Assembly: GCA_036874045.1 (NCBI GenBank)
Contig: CM072345.1
Location: 14,600,001-14,664,000, forward strand
Direction: 5' to 3'
Length of the DNA: 64,000 nucleotides
Origin: Cymodocea nodosa
Lineage: Eukaryota > Streptophyta > Magnoliopsida > Alismatales > Cymodoceaceae
Under the pieces are notes generated by a model. The model ran no database searches. It saw only the letters and a program-made list of their open reading frames with translations, and was not told the origin of the DNA. Made by a program: the position numbers and the translations under genes. Below, in pieces: positions 14,201 through 29,200 of this stretch (the stretch's first letter is position 1; the number at the start of each line of letters is the position of its first letter).

Positions 14201-17200
14201 GTTCAAAAAAACACCATGAGTTGTTTATAGCTAACATTGCTGTAGAGGGGAAAAAAGCCATTTTAATACCATTTATACATATGTTTTAAAAAAGACAACT
14301 TGTGAGCAAGGCATTGCCATTAATGTCAGACATATGGAAACTTAATCCACACACCAGTAACTACATTCTACAATTTGATGCCCCATTGACCATTCTTCGT
14401 CTAGGGAATCAACATGATCGGTAGAATCACACCAAATCAAGTAAGGGAGGGATAAAGAGGCATTCTAACACATCTGGAGCATAAAAACTAGCAACCTATG
14501 GAGAAGTGCACTGATAGGTAGACAAACTAGCAAGATACACTTCCACATACAACTTGGCATTGTCTTTCACACTTTACACAGATCAATCAACTGATCTCAC
14601 CCTAAAGCCCTACTAATAAAATAAGCTTCTTTCAACATTTTTTTACCTTCCAAAACCATTTATCATTAATGCCAGTATAGTGAATTGAATGTATACTTTC
14701 AATGATGAACATTCCCATACCATGAGATTAAAGAATGCATTGCTTTGTATTAGATGTTTGTGCTGAAGATATGCAAACAAAGCAAGCCATGAATCTCCAT
14801 TAGGGTTGCAAAGGTCTTCACACAAGTAGGCAAACTACAAAAGCATAACAAGGCTCAAAGAGGAGACAATCTCACGAATGCTTAACACAAACACAAGAAA
14901 AGTCCAAAGCCTACAAATTCATTTAAAGAACTTCCAAGGAATCAAAGGAGATCAAACTTATCTCCAATAATATCGAGGTTGTGAACATGGTCAACCATTT
15001 ATCTTGTACATCCAACAATTCACTCTAAAAGCTAGTAGATTGGATTAGTAGTGAATACAGCAGCCTATTGGACTAGTAGATAAGGATTGGGTTTTGAGAA
15101 CTTCAAAGCTTTGGAATTTTTTTCATTGATGAGTAGAAGTTGTGCAATCCATTGTCATTAACCCCACATGTGTCAATTTTTCTTTGAACATGGTCGAATC
15201 ATGTAAGATGATTTTCTCTAATTTCATACTTGATTGACCCTAACCCTAGCCTATGTTGGACATATATGTTTCTTAATTTATTTCATAAATCATTGCCAAC
15301 ACTTTGTAGTGTAAAGCATGGGCAAATAGAATTCTTTTTGAGCAGTAATCAGACAAAATCCATTAAAGGAAAACTCAAAGGCCTACACAAGCTGTAGGCC
15401 GACTGGAAATAAAGCCAAACCAAAACAAGATCATGGTCAAATAGAGTTCTAGTAAAATACACTTTAAATCTCATAAAACTTCTTTAATCACATAAAACTT
15501 CTAGTACACTTCATTGTGGTTACTTTAATTCTATGAATAAGATCTTCCTTGGTATCCCTATTTTACTTATTATAGATCCAAATATCTAGACAAAATTCTA
15601 TGAAAGGTTCTGAATTGTAACAAATAGACATTCTAGATGTTGCAAATGAAAGTCTCCAAATGCTTGTGGTCCAATGTCATACTTGCTACCACATATTTAA
15701 AATAATAGGATGCCTTCTACACCTCTTAGTGGTCAAATATCTTTTTACATTCCAAGGAATTTGGATGTGGTGTCTTTGTACTAGACATCTCTTTGGGTCT
15801 TGATAAGTTGGCCCAATACTCACTAAAATGTGTTTTCATTGGGTACTCTTAAATTCAAAGAAAGTATGATTTTTTCATCCTTCTGCTATATGGCACATTG
15901 TGTTAGTAGATGTCATCTTCTTTGAGACTCAACCTTTTTTAGTTTTATTAAACAATTTCCAAGAGGCATTCCTCTTCCATCTTCCTGTTGAAGCACTTGT
16001 CAGTCAGTGTTAAAGACAATCCAATCATTAAAGAAAAGAGAGGCCTCGTTCTTGCAGATTTATCATTGTCAAGAGTGGCCACTTCAACCACCTACAATCA
16101 AGCCATCATCTATGTCTATGAATCCACTTCATACTTTAATATTCCTATTACCATACAAAAGGGTAAGCATTCCACCCCAACTCATTTAATTTTCTGTTTT
16201 ATTTCCTATGATCATCTTCATCTTTCATTTGCTACCTTTGTATTGTCTATTTCTTCAACATTTATTCCCAATAACTACTAGGCAATTATATTTATTCCTC
16301 AGGAAATGCAACCATTGATTTCTCATATACTTATCAAGGCAAAATTTGATGTCAATGTGTCACATGTATAAAATATACATTGTGAGAATACAAGAAATAA
16401 ATGGAAGAGGAATATGATTTCATATGCAAACATAAGGCTTCTATATATACAGGCTACACAAAGAGGACAAATGTAACTTAAACAATGCAGGACTAAACTC
16501 ACATATAAACCTTAACCCTAAGACATTAATATTCTCCAACACTTTCTTTCAAGCTAGAGTATCTAGTTTGCAATAGACTCAATAATAACTCAACAAACTT
16601 AAACATAGTAGATACATAAAGAGACATAAAAATCAATTGCTGTAATAGTAGTAGTAGAAGTAAGAGAAATAATAAGTCTAAGAAGAATTATATCTCAAAC
16701 AATGGTATAACAACCATTAGATGATACAATCTAAGACATTAAAATAGATAGACAAATATGATCTATTCTCAAAAATTACGTAGAAAGATGTGATCTACCT
16801 TCAAGAATTTTTTTGTGAATTTTTTTATCACTCTTTTTTAAGAAAAATATACTCCCACTGTTTCTTTACCTTTCTTACACAATTTTTACCTCTCCTTTCA
16901 TTTTTTTTTTCTTTCCCCTTTTTCTTCTTTCTCATTCTCTCCCCCATTTTGTCTTTCTTTTTTTGGCCCTTTTTCTCCCTCTCTCCCTTTTTTCTCATCT
17001 CCTTCATTTGTCTACAACCATCAACAAACAGCATATGAATTGATGGTGGTGAGAAGAGAGACAAGAGTGGATGAATTCAATATTGTTGTCATGCACAAGC
17101 ACAAGAGATGGACTAGTGAAGGCAATAAGGGTGGAGGTGATGACATAGAAGATGCTTACCTCTCCACGTTAACGAAGAGCCAATGAGATGAAGGGACAGA

Positions 17201-20200
17201 TTTGATGTGATGGCCATGCATGAGCACAAGAGATAGACTAACAAAGATGGCACAACCAGTGCCCCATGTCCCATTGACATCAACAATGATGGTCAAAAAA
17301 GTTGCTGGTGACAAAGAGACAAAGAAGGAATCTTGGACCCCTATTGATGGTGAAGACTACAATAGAGAGGAAGGTAGGGTTTCTCCCCCCTATTTTATTG
17401 ATGGTGGCAAGACTAGTGGTAATGGAAAATTTGGGGAGTCAACACAAGGGAAGAGCAAGGACAAACTCTGGAGTGAAAAATAGAAGAAAAAAGGAGGGAA
17501 GAGAAAAGGGGTTGGTAGAAAGAGGGGCACTTGGCATAAGGGGGTGGCAATTGACAATGACAACCTAAATAGGATCAATGATGGTAGTGGTTAGGAAGAG
17601 GGGTGGTGGCTAGAATTTTCCTTCTCCCTACTTAGATATTTCACACTTTTTAAATTCTCAAAACCTAAGCTCTAGTACCATACAAGAAAACAAAAGACAA
17701 GTTGATCAAATGTCGACATTGGCCTTCCAAGGAAAAAAATGAAAAATGATGTTAAAAATGACTTTTTCCAATTGTGAATTAGCAAACAGTCATTTTTGAC
17801 TAGTGTTTGAGACCACTCATTGATTTTTTTGAATTTTTTTCTTTATGTTTACTTTGCTATGTCAACTTACAACATCTTACAACATAAGTTTTTACAATGT
17901 TGACTTTGCTATGTCATATATCCATAACAGTTTGCAAGTCCAAATAATTCTTTAATGTTTGGATTCATGGAAATCATGCCCATTCCTTGGTCCTCCTTTG
18001 GATACAACTTCAACCCATCTCTACGACCGAGACTTTACTAGGAGATCATTTTCCCCAAGGATTCAAATATTAGTATTGTACTGGGGATTGCTCTTCTTAA
18101 AAAAGGAAACATATCAAAGATCGTATCGATGGAAACACCATACTTTTATGCAAACGACTAAAAAAACTCTAATTCCAACTTGAAACTTAGAAATAAGATA
18201 AAATAAGTTATAATAAGTATATAAAAACTCCTAGATAAATTTCCTAAGTAATTATCATACATAAAATATTAGTTAGATAGAGATATAATAGTCACATGTA
18301 TGAAAAAAATTAGATCAGGTACAAATAACAGAAAAAACTTAAAATAACAAATGATTTAAAATTCAAGTTATATTTCAATAAAATTCAAATTATGGTTGAA
18401 CGTAATCTAAGTTATAGTTCAATATATTTTAGGTTATATTTTAATAGTAACCATGTTACATTTCAATATATAATAGATTACATTTCAATAGAATTTACAT
18501 TAGAATTTAATATTTATCAGATTACATTTCAATAGAATTAAAATTACAATTCATACGTGAAACATAAATTAATAAAATTATGCACAATATGAGTGAATTT
18601 CCAATCTTCATAATTAAAAAATTTATTAACTATAAGATTTTAGAGTAAATTATAAATTTTTATTCCTATAATGTCATTAATATCTTTTTAGAAAATCTCA
18701 CATAAATTAATTAATATAGAAAATAAAGTTTGTAAGAATATAAGAGATAGGTAAAAGAGGAATATTATTTGTAAGCAAACATGAGTTTTAAAAAATTTTA
18801 AAAAAATCAAGATTTTTCATGATTTTTTAATACTTCCACCATTTTTTATGTAATAATTTTTTTTCACCTCTCTTCCCTTCTCTTTTTTTCTTTCCCTTCT
18901 CTATAATGCCAATAATTAAAAATTTAATCGATTATAAGATTTTAGAGTAAATTATAAATTTTTATTCTTATAATATAATCAATATCTTTTTTTAAAAAAA
19001 TCTTGCATAGAATTTCCAAAATCTCCATGATTAAAAATTTTATCAACTATAAGATTTTAGAGTAAATTATAAATTTTTATTACTATAATGTAGTCAGTAT
19101 CTTTTTAAAAAATATCACATGAATTAATTAAAATAAAAAATAAAGTCTATAAGAATATAAGAGATAGGTAGATGAGGAATATTATTTATGAGAAAACATG
19201 ATTTTTTTAAAAATATCAAGATTTTTCATAATTCCTTTCACACTTCTACCACTTTTTATGTATTTTTTTTCTTCTCTTTTCCCTTTTTTCTTTCCCTTCT
19301 TTATAACCTCAATAATTAAAATTTTAATCAATTATAAGATTGTAAAGTAAATTATAAATTTTTATTCTTATAATGCAATTAATATCTTTTTTAAAAATTC
19401 TTACATTAATTAATTAAAAAAATAGAAAATAAAATTTGTGAAAGTTAGAAGAGAAGTGTTATTCACAAGCAAACATAATTTAAAAAAATAAAATTTTTGT
19501 GATTTTTTTGATACTTTCATTTTTTTAACATAATTTTTTATATAATAATGTTTTCATTTTTTTTCTTTCCTACTTTTATTTTCTTTTTCTTCTTTCTATT
19601 TTCCTTTTTTACACATATTTCTTTTTTCTCTTTCTTATTTTTAAATATCTTTCTATTTCTTTTTTTCTCTTTTTTTCCTTTCACATGGGTCATCCACTCC
19701 CTCCTTCCACCTTTGTCATTTGTTCCCCACCTGTAAAAACCCTAATGAGTTTCAATGAAGGGCAGCAATAATTAGACACTCTAATGGAAGCTCTAACACT
19801 CAAATGAAGGCTCCAATGTTCAGTAGAAGCTTCAATGATCGATGGAGAAGCATTTCGCAGAGGCTTCAATGGTGAACCCATCTCTAGATCAACCAATCCC
19901 TTGGACAGATTGATTGATTTGTCCTCTAGAAAGTTCATAAAAGGGCTAAACCCTAATGATCCATCCATTCATCATTCAAACCATAGTATTTTTGAAAATA
20001 CTGTCTATTTTAAGATCAACCAAATCAAAAATCGATCTAGATTAACGATATTTCACTGAAAGAGGTGAACCTAAAAAGGAACAAACCCAACAAATCAGGC
20101 ACTTACCAAAGAGGGTCCAACCATACCAAACCTAATATTTGTAGATGTAGAACTTATTTTCTAATATTTGAACCCATGACTTATAGGTCATGATGAAGTA

Positions 20201-23200
20201 TCATTGCACCTACATGAGGTAAACATGGCCTCAAAAAGTCAGATTTGAATAAAAGTTCAACCCTGATGTTCCTATAAGCAATCCTTCTTTAGCCTTCTTT
20301 CTTTTTCTGAGTGACTACAAAAAATATTAAAATCAAAAAATGATGGAGCCCACACAAGCCATAAGCAAGCTGAATGTCAAAATAGAAATAACAAAATAAG
20401 AATTTGAACAAGAGAAACCGTTAGGATCAAAGAAAAAGAAGAAAGAAAAGAAACGCAAGTAGCACTACATCAATGGACCAAAGCCACAAAACAATCCACA
20501 TCATAGAGTCTCAAATGTTTGACACCAAGCCAACACCTCCGTAACTCCACCCACCAGAACCTTGTCCACTCCAGCACAAAACCCATAACCTTGTCTATGA
20601 AATAAGCACCATCATGGAACCTTGTTTCATGCTATTCCTCTTCGACCAACACTGCCACCAAATTGCATGAGAAATAGTACACCAAAGTGCGCTCCCTTGG
20701 TAAATGTGAACAACTTAAGGTATTAGAGGGTTTCAAATGCATGCACCAATGGCATTTCACGCTTGGCACCCAAGAGATAACAATGATACTACTACAACAA
20801 TAATAACAACAAATCGAGTTATAATTATATCACATGGAGTTGACCATATGAATCCTTTTCTTTTAAATATTTTAATCTATTGACAAATTTTTGATTAAAT
20901 TTCCTAAATTTAAATCTTTTTTTACAATTCCCAACCAAGTAGTTTAGCTCTACCTTTACTTTTTTGATTTATTCTAATTTAATTAAATCCTCTCTCCTAA
21001 CTAATGCATCCATTGGTCTCCCAAAGATATGACTAAATCACCTAAGGTTATTTTCTCTTATATTTTCTTCAATAAGTGTTACTCTTACTCTATTCCTAAT
21101 AAATCATTTTTTAGCTTATGATGATGGTAAATGTACATGTTTCCCAAGTTAATATGCATTCTTAAAGAGCATTCTCCTCATAGAAAATGAAGTGGATTTT
21201 CATCACCTAATCCCTCCAACAAAGCTCAATATTATCACCTTCCAGAATTCAATGCAAAAATTTATAACTACTGGTGCACATATGGGGAAATGTGCAACCA
21301 AAACACTAAAATACTTGAGATTCAGTAGCTGCCAAAAATGAAATTTGACATAAACTTGCCATCCCCTCCTAAAGGGAGAATAGCTACAATACCTTCTGCA
21401 TTGCTTATGGAAGATAAAATGGACACACTCCCTCTCTTGTCTGACACAATAGCAGTGTTCATGTTCAAGAGGAGACAGTCAGCAATCAACCTCTGCATCG
21501 GGTCGCAGTAAAGCTGTTCCAATTTTTTCTGATCCTGTTCAAAATACCAGAGCAGACCATTATCAAAGATAAATAACAATGTATCTTCTCTAAACAGCTT
21601 AATAGTACCAAAAAATTTAATATATTGTTTGCTAGCAAGACATTGCATGGATTGGAAATTAAGATTGCTAGGTAGATCGAGCAAACCTCCTGATAAGTAA
21701 AGAAAAGTACACCATCACGACAATCACCAACTGCTATTCTTGTCAAATATGTGCTCAAACAAGTTATTGTAAATCGTGTCCTTACTGAAGCAAATCTTCT
21801 TAGTTGACGAGGATTGTTGTTCAGAAAGCCATATACATAAAGCTGGTAAAAGAACTAGAATCAGTTATTGGCAAAATATTCTCAATTGGAGCTACATACT
21901 ACATCATCAGAAAAGGCTACTTGGAGCCTCCTAACAAAACCAGTACTTCCATATTATTCCAAGTTGACACAATTGGAGATCTGACAGTTTCAGTGTAAAT
22001 AAATGTTCATGGGGCATGAGATGAATGAAGCTTGATATCAATGCATGCAGGAAATCTATCAATCAACCATCATGTTAGCCAATGATAAATAAAGCCTTTG
22101 AGAGGAAATCAATCTTACGATATTGCCAGCAGATATCAAGAAATAGTGATCAAGGTAAGGGCAAATGGACATAACTACTCCACGAAATTTCTTGAAGGTG
22201 ACACATTTCAATCCACCTCTCTCAACTTCTTCACATTTTACTCCTTCACAAATGTTGTCTTCCGAACTGCTGGAGTGACTAGAAAGAATGTCTTGTTGCT
22301 CGGCTGCATACCCAGCAATTTCATGGAATGAAGAAATTTGAGAAGATGTGCTTATATTTGAACATGCTTCCATTGAGTTGTTGTCTAGGCTGATAACAAC
22401 AACACGTCCCGGGGCACTGTTTCAATATCAACAGACAGAGAATAAGCATATGCATGCAGCCACACACTATAAAGAAGCAAATTCATTTAAGTTGGGCATC
22501 TAATGAAATGTCTTCAAGTGAATTTCAAGCTTGCAATATATACTAACTGAAAGAGAGTGAGATGATAAGATTGTTCCATTTGACCTAAAAGTCATGGGTT
22601 CAAATCCTAGAAAAGAATTGTGGAGGAAGGCTCTGCATGATTGGATTCCCCCCCCCCCTCAAAAAAAAACCCACAAAGCTTTAAAAACTTGCAATAAAAT
22701 TTTCTTATAACAATGACAATCTGAGACATAATCCTGGTTTGACCACATGAATCCCTTTCTTCCAAGTATTTCTATCCATTGTCAAAACTTCAATTAAATT
22801 ACATAAATTTAAATTTTTCCTTACAATTCCTAAGTAATTTTAGACCAATCTCTACATCTTTTAATTTCTTCTGTATTAACAAATGTTTCTCTTCTAATTG
22901 ATATATTCTTTGGTCTATTAAATTACCTAAGTCAATTTCTTATTTTCAATTGGTGCAACTTCTACTCCATTCTTAATAAACTTGTTTCTTAACTTATCTC
23001 TTATAGTATCATCACTCGTTAAAACATATGCATCTTAGCAACACTAACATTTTGCAAATAGTCATAACATTCTGAGCCATAAAATATAACTAGGTGAAAA
23101 GTTTCTTGACAGAAATAAATATTTTGGACATTATTATATCAAGATAATGTCTTTGTAACACAAAAATGCACTCCAATGACATACAATCTCTAAACCAACA

Positions 23201-26200
23201 GCCCATTATTTTATAAGTCAATTAGAGATTTTGTTTATTAAAAGAGAAGGAAATGAGGCAAAGAAATTATCAAGAAGTTTTTTGAGAGAAGAGTTTAATC
23301 TTATTCAACAATAGGTTTCATCCAAAAGTAAAACAATGTAATACTAATACAAGAAGTAAAACCCCAAAAAAGGAAAATAATATAATATAATCTATCATAA
23401 ACCAAAAAATCAATCAAATCCTAATTCATAAAAGTGATTCCTAATTCCCTACAGAATGCGAGACCTTAAAGACCACTCAAACACCAAATAGATAATGCAA
23501 ACTCTCAGATTGAGAATGGAAACGTAAGCATTCCACTTCCAGCTATTTTCCTTTGTTCCCAACGGGAATATTCTGGCCCGTGTCATCTGGGGAGCTATCC
23601 TTTTTATAAGGTGTATGGCAGTTCTATCATTCTGTTTATTTAGCCCTTGATGGGTAGAGGCTTTGTATGACCTTTATATCAGCCACTTTTTAAGGAAGAC
23701 CTTTATATCAGCTATATGCCTTTATAGACTTTGCTATGAATTATCAAAAAATATATATAAGTCAGATGTTCTTGCAAGCTTACAATCTGCTTTCCTTCAG
23801 TATCTACCTATATAATCATAAAAGATATAAATATTGTGATCTTTACCAACTACCAGCCCAATAAACAAAAAAATTATATAGTTTAGGGCAAGGAAGTTAG
23901 CATCTCAAACTTGTTGCAAGATCATATTTTGGCATACATCATCTTTACCTACTGTTTGGAAGAATTCAGGAATTTGCAATGTTTATAAATTATAATTAAT
24001 TGCACAGATGCCCAGACAATGTCGATGGTTAAGGAGAATGACCCCCCCCCCCAACTAAAAGGCTCTACAAAAAAAGACCCAGTTTATCACCAGTAATATC
24101 ACAACCACCACCAATTACCAACTCTTCTTTTTCAGCCATATGAACCTCACCAACAGAAATGTGAAAAACAAGGTCAAGATCAGACCAACCCAATGCCCTA
24201 AAGAAATGAACTAAAACACCTACAAAACAAAAAAGGAAAAAAGTGTCCAAAAATACCAATATAAGATATAACACTGAGATATAAATATTTTACATTCTAA
24301 CCTGATTTATCAAACAAACATTAAACTGAGATGCATGCAAGTGTCTAGAAGTGGCATCTATTGTAGCACAGTTAACAAACAAGTCAAGGTAAAAATCATA
24401 AACAATAAAAAAGGTGTTGATTGCAATAATAGTAACTATAAAAGGCAAACCTTTCAGCCTCCCCACTAGGCATGATAGCAAGCCGTCCAGTTTCACTAGT
24501 TCCAACAACCAAGACCTGCTCATTTCCAACCTTCATTATTTGCATACATTTTGCTGTTTCCCCAGGCCCAAATTTAAATTTTGCAAGCAATGATCCACTC
24601 AAAGGATCTATACGGCAAACATCTGACATGTGTGTGGAACCATCAAGTCCAATCCTCAGTACCAATATTGTTTTGCTCTCTTTGTGATACAGAATTTTGC
24701 GAGGAGTGCCACCAATATGAAACTTTTGTACATTGAGCCTGTTGCTCTGGACCATTTCCACCTGAGCAAAAGAAATGGGAACGCATATAAAATAAATGAC
24801 AATCATTTTAAGGATGAAAAAGGGAAGGACTAGAAAACAACAAAAAGAATGAAATAAGCCATACAATTCCAACTAAATTTTCTGTATTTTTTAGAAGGGT
24901 TCTGAACATGTTTTGCCAAAACCTTGGATACTCGTAAGACCACAAGTTTAGGATATTAGCAATATAATTTCAAATATCAATATCGTATCAAGGATTAGTC
25001 CTCCAAAAATGTATCAAAGATCAATTCTCCAAAAAAAACACATATTAAGGATCGAGAATCATATCACAATACAAACGCAATACTTTTTGGAAAAAACCAA
25101 AAAACTTCAAATTTCAACTTGAAACTTGGGGATAAAATTAAAAAAATTATGATAAGCATATAAAAACACCCATAAAAATTTCCTAAAGAATTAGAATGTA
25201 TAAAATATCAATTAGATAAAGATATAGTAGTCACATACATGAGAAAAGTCTTAAATCATGTACAAAGAACTAAACAAACTCATAACACTTTAATATATAT
25301 CACATTACATTTTAATAAGCGAATATAATTCAAGTTAAAGTTCAATATATTTCAGGTTATATTTTAATAGAAATCAGGTTATGTTTCAATATATATCACT
25401 CTAGTAAACATTGTTTTGAAAAGAAGTTAAAAATAAAAGGCTAATTAAAAAAGTGTCACGCTGTTACCAGATTAAGGCTGTTCTCTGCAACAAATAAAAT
25501 TCCTTCTGGGCAATCGGTAGAATTCACAGGTGTGACATGAGTTGAAGGTTCAACAGAAATAGATGTATATGCAAGGCTATGTCTTGCTGACTGTAACAAC
25601 CAAGGCCTATCACTCAGAACAATTATATCTGAATCAAGTGAATTGCGAAGAGGAACTAAAAATACAGGTGTAGTTCCAATATGACGAATAGCAATCAATT
25701 GCAAATATATTGGCATTAAAATATCAAATTTGTTCATGTCTGTCTGTTTTGGAGATAAAGAATATGGAGGTGAAGCACTCAGAAAAGAAATATCCATTTT
25801 ACCAAAATGGTTATCATGGGAAGGTGCCTCCATCCCTGTTAAAGATGGCAAGAACTCAGCAGGCCACTCAAAACGAAGAAGCATCCCATTTCTCAGACCC
25901 GAGAGAAGATAGCAGCGATCAACTAATACAAGTCTTACATCTTCAGGAATACAACCAGCAACAGGAGTTCCCAATGCATTATTTATTGAAATGTTACCAA
26001 TAGCAACAATCTTAATACCTTCGTTGGGCACAAATGTTAGAATCTCCACTGAAGGTTTATGCGTCCCAAGAACAAATGTCCTGCCTAGTTCAACACTAGC
26101 TGCCCAAACATTTGCATGATGTTGATCTGCTAAAAATGCCAAATGTTCACATTTAGAACTCTGAGGTATAGAAATGCAAGAAACTTCAGTTTGAAGTTCA

Positions 26201-29200
26201 ACTCGTTGAACCTCAGATACTTCATGGTGAAATGCTGATAATGATCTAGCTACAAGGATAGACAAAAAACAAGGATTAGAAGTAGCAATTACTATAAGAT
26301 TCCTCCCAACTGCACCTTGACAGATGGAAACATTGTGAGGGCTCCAGGATGTACAGATGGGAGTGGTCTGAGGAATCCCTTCAGGATGGGCAGATTTTGT
26401 AGGCAAACAAAGCCTCACTTCAGTTCTGTGAATCTGAACTAGCAAACAATCAGCCAGTAGACCACATGCCAAAGTGCAAACATTAGGCTGAAAACCAACA
26501 CCTTCACTAACATCAACAAAACTCAAACCAACTGACAGTACTCTTGTTTCTTCAACAAAAGATAGCACAACAAAGGAATCATGAAGATCACTATGTTTCA
26601 TCTGCATGGCCCATGTACCAGTGATTCCTTGATAAATGGATGGAGTTCTGATGAGCCTGTCAACATTCACACCATTACGGATAATTCTCAAGGATCCTTC
26701 AGAACTTATGCCACAGCAAGCAAACATTTGAACTTGTTTCTCTTCATGGCAATCAATAAACAACGTATCTAAAATTGGTGCAATGTTCTGAATGGGACTT
26801 GCGGCACACAACTTTCCATTCTCCAACTTTAGGACTATTCCATCGCCCATCTCAGCAAAGGCAGTAATATATCCACCATTGACCCACAGCAGGGCCTTAT
26901 AAGGCAGACTGTTGTAAAGAGACCCTGATACATTAACTTTGACTCCACCAGGCCAATAATTTATATCCAAAATGTATAGGTCACCAGTGTCCAAACAAAT
27001 CATTAATTTTGGACTACTTGATTCTGTTGGTTCCCAACACCAGGAGCAGACGAGTCTTAGTTTTGAGTTAAAGTCATCATCAATATACATGGGAGCATGA
27101 TCTTTAGCAATATAATCTGGAGAATTTTTCAGTGCCAACAAGGTACAAGCATAGATATTATCATCATCAACATCTAAATCTCTGCAGGACTTACCAATAG
27201 CAACTGTTCTTAGAGAAGAATAGCTTACATTTAAAAGGCAACAAGGCTCCAATGGGTTACTTAGATCCAGTAGGACAAAATCAACTATCCTAAAAAGAAG
27301 TCCAAATCCAGAAATGTGAGGAACATCTGTTATGTGTATGGCAAAGGGACCAGGATCAGAATATGTTGAAAATATGTTTACAGTGTTTGTGTCATTGTAG
27401 CACCCACATATCAAAAGCTCATTCATGCTAATATCGCTCCTGTTATAGGAAGATGTTAGTCTTGCAAGAACTTAGAGCATTTGAATGCTGTGAAATCAAC
27501 TATAGTTTACAGAACTAATCAGCCAGCCCCCTCAGAGAACGTATATACTAAAACATACTAAGACATGGCATCATATAGATAATACCTGTGCATAATTACA
27601 GCGAGAATGGGATTGTAGTTGTCCCTCATTGCATGACTGTCTCTTGAAATGAAGCTCATGCTCCAAATTGCACCATGGGGAAAAGTCATTAAATCATTTG
27701 GACCCTTTGATTCAGGTGGGTAAGAGATTTTCTGAAATTATGACAGGGGAAGATCTTCAATATCTGAAATAATTAGTACTAATATCACATTAGAGGAGAA
27801 AAATACAAATAATAATAATAATAATGGCATAGGAACATGGTAATTTCTAACAATCTTACCTTTTCAATTATGTTTCTGCAAGTTGATGTCGAAATAGAAA
27901 GCAAAGCAAAGTAGTCTTCATATGCACTAACAGCAATATAACCACCACTGAAAATAAACAGCACAGAACAAAAAGTTAACAGACAAAACACAGAATAAAT
28001 GTATAAAAGCAATACAAGAAAAACATCATATAAAAACAAGCAAAGTTTTTATTGCTGAAGTTGTAGCTTCCTAAAGAATCCTAATTGCCTCAAGCATGAT
28101 GGCCTTGAGTGTTGTTGCATAGTCATATGTCCTCCTTTCCCCCATGAGTGTTTTTTTGCCTATTTGTTTTTCTTCCTTTTTCCCCTCAGTCTTCTATTTT
28201 CTCCTGTGCCTTCCTAGTAAGCACATTTGTATTTCTGTGTATATGGTTTATTAACAAAATTTCCTTCTTAATTGACTTGAGTGTTGTTTGACAACTCAAT
28301 TTTCATTTTTCCCTTAGCCTTCTCCTTTCTAGTGTTCTCTGGTAAGTGCATTTATATATATTTATGTTTTTCTCATTTTTCCATCTTATCACTTTAAAAA
28401 TAATCGAAAATATCTATTTTATTCCTCCTCTTTGAAATGGTTTTTCTAATAAAGGATTAGAAAAGTTTTTACGGCCTTGTCTCTTCCACTGACTTAAATG
28501 ACAATTTTGCCCTGTTTTGAAGATATCTTACACATGCAACTAGTTCAAGTCATGGCAACTTGCACAAATTGATGTAGATGCAATAATCACCATCTATGAT
28601 CTTTAGCACTGAAAACTTATCATGAAAGTTGTAGTTAAAAAAAGGCTACAAGATATTTGAAGCATTGGATTCTGTTGCAACATCACATAGGCTTTGGCTT
28701 ACGTAGACTCAACAGCTAGCATTCTTCCTAGTTGATGCCTTGAATTTCCTGGGCCAGAAAGCTGAACATGAGTTAAAGGTGTGAACCTAAACCAATCAAG
28801 CAAATAGAAAGAATAGTTAGTTAAGTAATAAGAAATAACTTCACATTTTTTTGCAAAGAAGCAATAGCCTTATATTATATGAAAAGATATGGTTATCATT
28901 CTTGATATGCCCATAATATATGATGGCAATATCAGTTGGATATAGATGCAAACTATTGATAACAGGCATTAAATGGGCAGATGGATATGGCTGGGAAGAG
29001 TTAATGTTATTGCATTATTAAAATGCCAACATAGCACGCCAGTTTGTTTTGGTTTCTCAAGGACAATGCAAATGAGATTAGAGAATATGTGGTTCAAATG
29101 GAAGGAGGTATGATGGAAGACTGTACAGTGCTCAGCAGGGGAGGATATTCTGGAAAAAATGGAATGGAAAATAATAAAAAAAATACTAAATTCATGATAG

